From contig NZ_JABAEF010000011.1 in assembly GCF_023701945.1 (NCBI RefSeq), positions 124,001 through 188,000 of the forward strand: a DNA stretch of 64,000 nt. Reading direction: 5' to 3'. How positions within the stretch are numbered: position 1 is the stretch's first letter; each line of letters begins with the position of its first letter. Of this stretch, positions 63,160 through 64,000 are shown piece after piece. The notes beneath the pieces are model-generated. The model searched no databases, had not been told where the DNA came from, and saw nothing but the letters and a program-made list of their open reading frames with translations. The translations under genes and the position numbers were made by a program. This DNA is from Rhizobium sp. CG5. GTDB taxonomy: Bacteria; Pseudomonadota; Alphaproteobacteria; Rhizobiales; Rhizobiaceae.

Positions 63160-63184
63160 TGCTGTGCAACAGGTTTGTGCAGCA
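63160..63184. promoter_or_regulatory. Near-palindrome, candidate Lrp operator
   Basis: TGCTGTGCAA and TTGTGCAGCA form a 10-bp dyad with two mismatches around a 5-nt centre, 54 nt upstream of the FAD oxidoreductase start and in the gap to the Lrp gene. Its length (25 bp) and imperfect symmetry fit Lrp-type sites. Only position and symmetry support it. Confidence 0.4.
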
Positions 63185-63238
63185 CCCCTTGGTGTGGTCG
63201 AGCCGCTATGCTGATGAGCGACCAGGAGACCGATAGCC

Positions 63239-64000
63239 ATGCCAGCACCGCTCACGCTTGTGGAAAGCCCCGATGTCCTCCCCCGTTCGGCCGATGCCGT
63301 GATCATCGGCGCCGGCATCGTCGGGGTCTTTGCCGCCTATTATCTTGCCAAAAGGGGCCTGAAAGTCGTCCTGCTGGAGAAGGGGCGCGTCGGAGCCGAA
63401 CAGTCGAGCCGCAATTGGGGCTGGTGCCGCCAGCAGAACCGCGACGCCCGCGAACTGCCCATGGCAACCAAGAGCATCGATCTCTGGGAACAATTCTCAA
63501 CAGAAAGCGGCGAAGACACCGGCTTTCGCCGTTGCGGCCTGCTCTATCTGAGCAATAGCGAGGAAGAGCTGGCCGGCTGGGCGCGGTGGCGGGATTACGC
63601 CCGCACCGTCGGCGTAACAACCCATATGCTGGACAGCGTCGCTGCCGCCGAGCGAGGGGTGGCGACCGGCCGCGCCTGGAAAGGCGGCGTCTTTTCACCA
63701 AGCGACGGCACCGCGGATCCGTCCCGCGCCGCGCCTGCCGTCGCTCGCGCAATCCTCAAGCTTGGCGGAACCGTACTCCAGAACTGCGCCGCGCGCGGCA
63801 TCGAGACGGAGGGCGGGCGACTGTCCGCCGTCGTCACCGAGCACGGGACGATCCGCACCGCCACGGCAATCCTGTCCGGTGGGGCCTGGGCGTCATCCTT
63901 CTGCCGCCAGCTGGGCATCCGGTTTCCCCAGGCGTCGATCCGATCATCGATCCTTTCCGTCGCGCCCGGCGAAGGCGTGCTTCCCGATGCGCTGCATACG
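63239..64000 (+). CDS. FAD-dependent amine/amino-acid oxidoreductase (DAO family), copy B, cut by window end
   Basis: 254 codons are present and the gene runs off the right edge. It is a clear paralogue of copy A at 48392: the Rossmann motif AVIIGAGIVGVFAAYYL, the identical block EQSSRNWGWCRQQNRD, SPSDGTADPS versus SPSDGHAEPS, and QNCAARGIET versus QNCAARGLET. CAGGAG lies upstream of the ATG. Family enzymes oxidise amines or D-amino acids. It is divergent from the Lrp regulator and so is probably induced by an amino acid. Confidence 0.88.
   Translation, partial: MPAPLTLVESPDVLPRSADAVIIGAGIVGVFAAYYLAKRGLKVVLLEKGRVGAEQSSRNWGWCRQQNRDARELPMATKSIDLWEQFSTESGEDTGFRRCGLLYLSNSEEELAGWARWRDYARTVGVTTHMLDSVAAAERGVATGRAWKGGVFSPSDGTADPSRAAPAVARAILKLGGTVLQNCAARGIETEGGRLSAVVTEHGTIRTATAILSGGAWASSFCRQLGIRFPQASIRSSILSVAPGEGVLPDALHT

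Noticed and set aside
1..64000. tRNA genes, rRNA, CRISPR arrays, riboswitches, prophage or conjugation genes
   Set aside because: I looked for cloverleaf arms, regular spaced repeats and hallmark proteins on both strands and found none that hold up.

Overview
The window is high-GC, densely coded DNA from an alphaproteobacterium, most likely a member of the Rhizobiaceae (Rhizobium/Agrobacterium/Ensifer-like). This rests on my recognition of the protein families, the many uptake operons whose genes overlap by 4 bp, and a chemoreceptor ending in a WEEF CheR-docking tail. I see no rRNA, tRNA, CRISPR array, replication gene or prophage. The load of transporters and catabolic enzymes would suit an accessory replicon or a variable chromosomal arm, but the sequence does not prove either.

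Layout. (1) 0.3-3.9 kb: a NarL-type two-component pair, two small secreted low-complexity proteins and a small conserved-looking ORF. (2) 3.9-13.6 kb: a LysR regulator divergent from a complete dipeptide-type ABC importer, whose operon continues into a CocE/NonD-family hydrolase and a CapA-like metallophosphatase. (3) 13.6-21.3 kb: a leftward ribose-type sugar ABC operon ending in an SMP-30/gluconolactonase-like protein, with a divergent cytosolic GAF histidine kinase and response regulator. (4) 21.4-28.1 kb: a leftward GntR-lyase-SDR-TRAP(QMP)-FAD oxidase operon, probably for a hydroxy-carboxylate. (5) 28.05-29.2 kb: a graveyard of gene and IS remnants. (6) 30-34.9 kb: LysR, a secreted SMP-30-like protein, an alpha/beta hydrolase, an MBL-fold hydrolase with an in-frame amber codon, and a glutathione transferase. 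(7) 35-42.8 kb: a chemoreceptor, then an ArsB-like carrier, an MFS exporter and a YgiW-type OB-fold protein divergent from a QseBC/FeuPQ-like two-component system. (8) 43-43.5 kb: an internally deleted IS256 transposase gene. (9) 43.6-64 kb: an amine/amino-acid catabolic region. It holds a polar amino-acid ABC operon with an isochorismatase-like hydrolase, a PuuR-like XRE-cupin regulator, two homologous pairs of FAD oxidoreductase plus two-domain GNAT, and between them an M20 deacylase, a GhrA-like reductase, a cupin, two aldehyde dehydrogenases, a tartrate-dehydrogenase-like enzyme, a PuuB-like oxidase, an HAD hydrolase, a class III aminotransferase and an Lrp regulator.

How it works together. 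Most of the window is four uptake-plus-catabolism units (peptide, sugar, hydroxy-acid, amino acid/amine), each with its own regulator nearby. All four periplasmic binding-protein genes are followed, 8-16 nt after the stop codon, by a GC-rich intercistronic hairpin. This is a plausible device for making more binding protein than permease. The strongest candidate for an undescribed system is the 43.6-64 kb amine region with its paired oxidase/acetyltransferase modules. The peptide importer with its own hydrolase and CapA-like enzyme is a second candidate.
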